From Streptomyces sp. SID9727 (GTDB lineage Bacteria; Actinomycetota; Actinomycetes; Streptomycetales; Streptomycetaceae), in assembly GCF_010550605.1 (NCBI RefSeq), contig NZ_JAAGNI010000333.1, forward strand, positions 1-35,435: a DNA stretch of 35,435 nt, given 5' to 3'. Shown here one piece after another: positions 34,525 through 35,435 of the stretch. Below the pieces are notes generated by a model, which worked only from the letters and a program-made list of their open reading frames with translations, ran no database searches and was not told the origin of the DNA. Numbering within the stretch: position 1 is the stretch's first letter; every line of letters starts with the position of its first letter. Both the position numbers and the translations under genes were made by a program.

Positions 34525-34570
34525 CGCCGGTGCCCCGGTCATGTCGTCGGACGTGACCGGGGCACCGGCG
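34525..34570 (+). terminator. Strong terminator after accA2
   Basis: A 21-bp stem with one T.G wobble and a GTCG tetraloop; the outer arm reads CGCCGGTGCCCCGGTCATGT. It starts 14 bp after the accA2 stop and separates it from the TetR gene. Confidence 0.9.
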
Positions 34571-34638
34571 CATTCGGGGGACGGGGGCCGCCCGCGCGAT
34601 GGCATCCTGGAGACCGGGGAGACAGGAGGGACCGCACC

Positions 34639-35280
34639 ATGGCGACGAGCCAGGCAGGGGCACCGGCCCGGCCCATGCGTGCCGACGCGCGCCGCAACTA
34701 CGGCCGGCTGCTGGCGGAAGCCCGTACCGCCTTCGCGGAACACGGCACCGACGCGTCCCTGGAGGACGTCGCCCGGCGCGCGGGGGTGGGCATCGGCACG
34801 CTGTACCGCCACTTCCCGACCCGGCACGCCCTGATGAGCGCGGTGTTCCAGGAGGCGGTGACGGCCCTGATCACCCGCTCCCGCGAACTGACCGGCTCGG
34901 ACCGGCCGTGCGCCGCGCTGGTGGAGTGGCTGGGCGCGATCGTCACCCACGCGGGCGAGTACCGCGGCCTGGCCCAGGCCCTCATGTCCACGTGCCGCGA
35001 CGAGAGTTCGGCCCTGGCCCGGTGCAACACCCCGCTGCGCGAGGCGGGCTCGACGCTCCTGACCCGCGCCCAGTCGTCGGGCGCGGTCCGCCGGGACGTC
35101 TCGATAGACGACCTGATGCAACTGACGAACGCGATCGCCCTGGCGGCGGAGCAGTCCCCGGACGACCCGGAACTGGCGAACCGCCTCCTGGCACTGACGC
35201 TACGGGGACTGCATCCGGGCCCCTCCGACGGCACACCGGACACGACCACCGGCGGCACACCAGGCCCCTCCGGCGATTGA
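34639..35280 (+). CDS. TetR-family transcriptional regulator
   Basis: 213 residues. The N-terminal HTH is clear: LLAEARTAFAEHGTDASLEDVARRAGVGIGTLYRHFPTRHALMSAVF-type (about 24-70). The C-terminal ligand domain has two Cys (STCRDESSALARCN) that could sense ligand or redox. The tail (DTTTGGTPGPSGD) is low complexity, and its last codons and stop are contributed by repeat copy 2. AGGAGGGA precedes the ATG. It is isolated from accA2 by a terminator, so it is probably its own transcript. Target unknown; the AccR-like box at 26806 is one candidate site. Confidence 0.92.
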   Translation: MATSQAGAPARPMRADARRNYGRLLAEARTAFAEHGTDASLEDVARRAGVGIGTLYRHFPTRHALMSAVFQEAVTALITRSRELTGSDRPCAALVEWLGAIVTHAGEYRGLAQALMSTCRDESSALARCNTPLREAGSTLLTRAQSSGAVRRDVSIDDLMQLTNAIALAAEQSPDDPELANRLLALTLRGLHPGPSDGTPDTTTGGTPGPSGD

Positions 35281-35311
35281 GGAGCGGAGGCCCCGGGACA
35301 GCGCCCCCGGG
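35264..35311 (+). repeat. Gene-end repeat, copy 2 (contains the TetR stop codon)
   Basis: Same element as 31243-31286: CCTCCGGCGATTGAGGAGCGG then CCCCGGGACAGCGCCCCCGGG, able to form a CCCGGG-stem hairpin. The TGA of the TetR gene (35278-35280) is inside it. It lies between two apparently convergent genes and may terminate both. Confidence 0.7.
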
Positions 35312-35435
35312 CTACCGCCGCCGCAGGTCCGCCACCCGCGCGCGGTCCCGGTCACCGGCCCCCGCCTCCCCGAGCGCACGCAACGGCTGCCCCTGCGTAC
35401 GCCGCTGCCCGGGCAACGGCATCTCGCGCCGGGCG
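35312..35435 (-). CDS. C-terminus of an unidentified minus-strand protein (partial)
   Basis: Forty codons are open from the right edge to a TAG at 35312. The tail reads PLPGQRRTQGQPLRALGEAG, then AGDRDRARVADLRRR. Codon bias fits the local pattern, and the gene would be convergent with TetR. There is too little to assign a family. Confidence 0.4.
   Translation of the reverse strand, partial: ARREMPLPGQRRTQGQPLRALGEAGAGDRDRARVADLRRR

Overview
The window is high-G+C actinomycete chromosome, almost certainly Streptomyces. The signs are a strong G/C bias at third codon positions, many GTG and TTG starts, a mycothiol enzyme (Mca), the actinobacterial acyl-CoA carboxylase epsilon subunit, and a gene order (hutH, GGDEF protein, enoyl-CoA hydratase, adenylate cyclase, birA, pccB, pccE, maf, accA2) that I recall from the S. 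coelicolor SCO4921-SCO4934 region. It reads as core chromosome. No prophage, integrase, rRNA, tRNA or CRISPR array was seen.

Layout. 1-2514: the N-terminal part of a DUF255 thioredoxin-fold protein, divergent from an RHH/PIN toxin-antitoxin pair. 2711-5911: a large STAND-type ATPase with TPR repeats and an unusual P-loop. 5975-8341: mca with a tiny membrane-protein partner, a DUF4307 membrane protein and greA. 8403-13307: a DrrAB-like ABC exporter, threonine dehydratase, a divergent MarR regulator, a degenerate ECF-sigma-like gene overlapping a small membrane protein gene, and a DUF1059 gene. 13360-18097: metB, an unknown membrane-anchored protein, a 181-bp MITE-like palindrome, msrA and NADP-type gdhA. 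18447-23096: a DUF1330 protein, a MacB-type ABC operon, an L,D-transpeptidase lipoprotein and a small secreted protein with a tail-less LPETG motif. 23077-28047: hutH, a GAF-GGDEF protein, an enoyl-CoA hydratase and a class III adenylate cyclase, all on the minus strand. 28173-35435: birA divergent from pccB-pccE, a 42-residue membrane protein, maf, a four-helix membrane protein, accA2, a TetR regulator and the tail of a further minus-strand gene.

The most coherent functional block is 28173-34511. AccA2 carries biotin, BirA attaches it, and PccB with PccE transfers the carboxyl group to propionyl-CoA to make methylmalonyl-CoA, a polyketide and odd-chain precursor. An AccR-like palindrome (GTTAA-N6-TTACC) lies upstream of the enoyl-CoA hydratase. 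Two second-messenger enzymes, one for c-di-GMP and one for cAMP, sit in the same minus-strand stretch.

The best regulatory leads are these: a BldD-like box overlapping the inferred -35 of the GGDEF gene; a perfect palindrome on the antitoxin start codon; 11-bp-period direct repeats upstream of the MacB-type operon; a hairpin that would cover the DUF1330 ribosome-binding site; and a recurring pattern in which a TANNNT -10 box lies 6-7 nt before the start codon, implying leaderless mRNAs. Repeats include the MITE-like palindrome and two copies of a roughly 44-bp gene-end element, one of which supplies the TetR stop codon. Everything here was read by eye. Names taken from other species are from memory.
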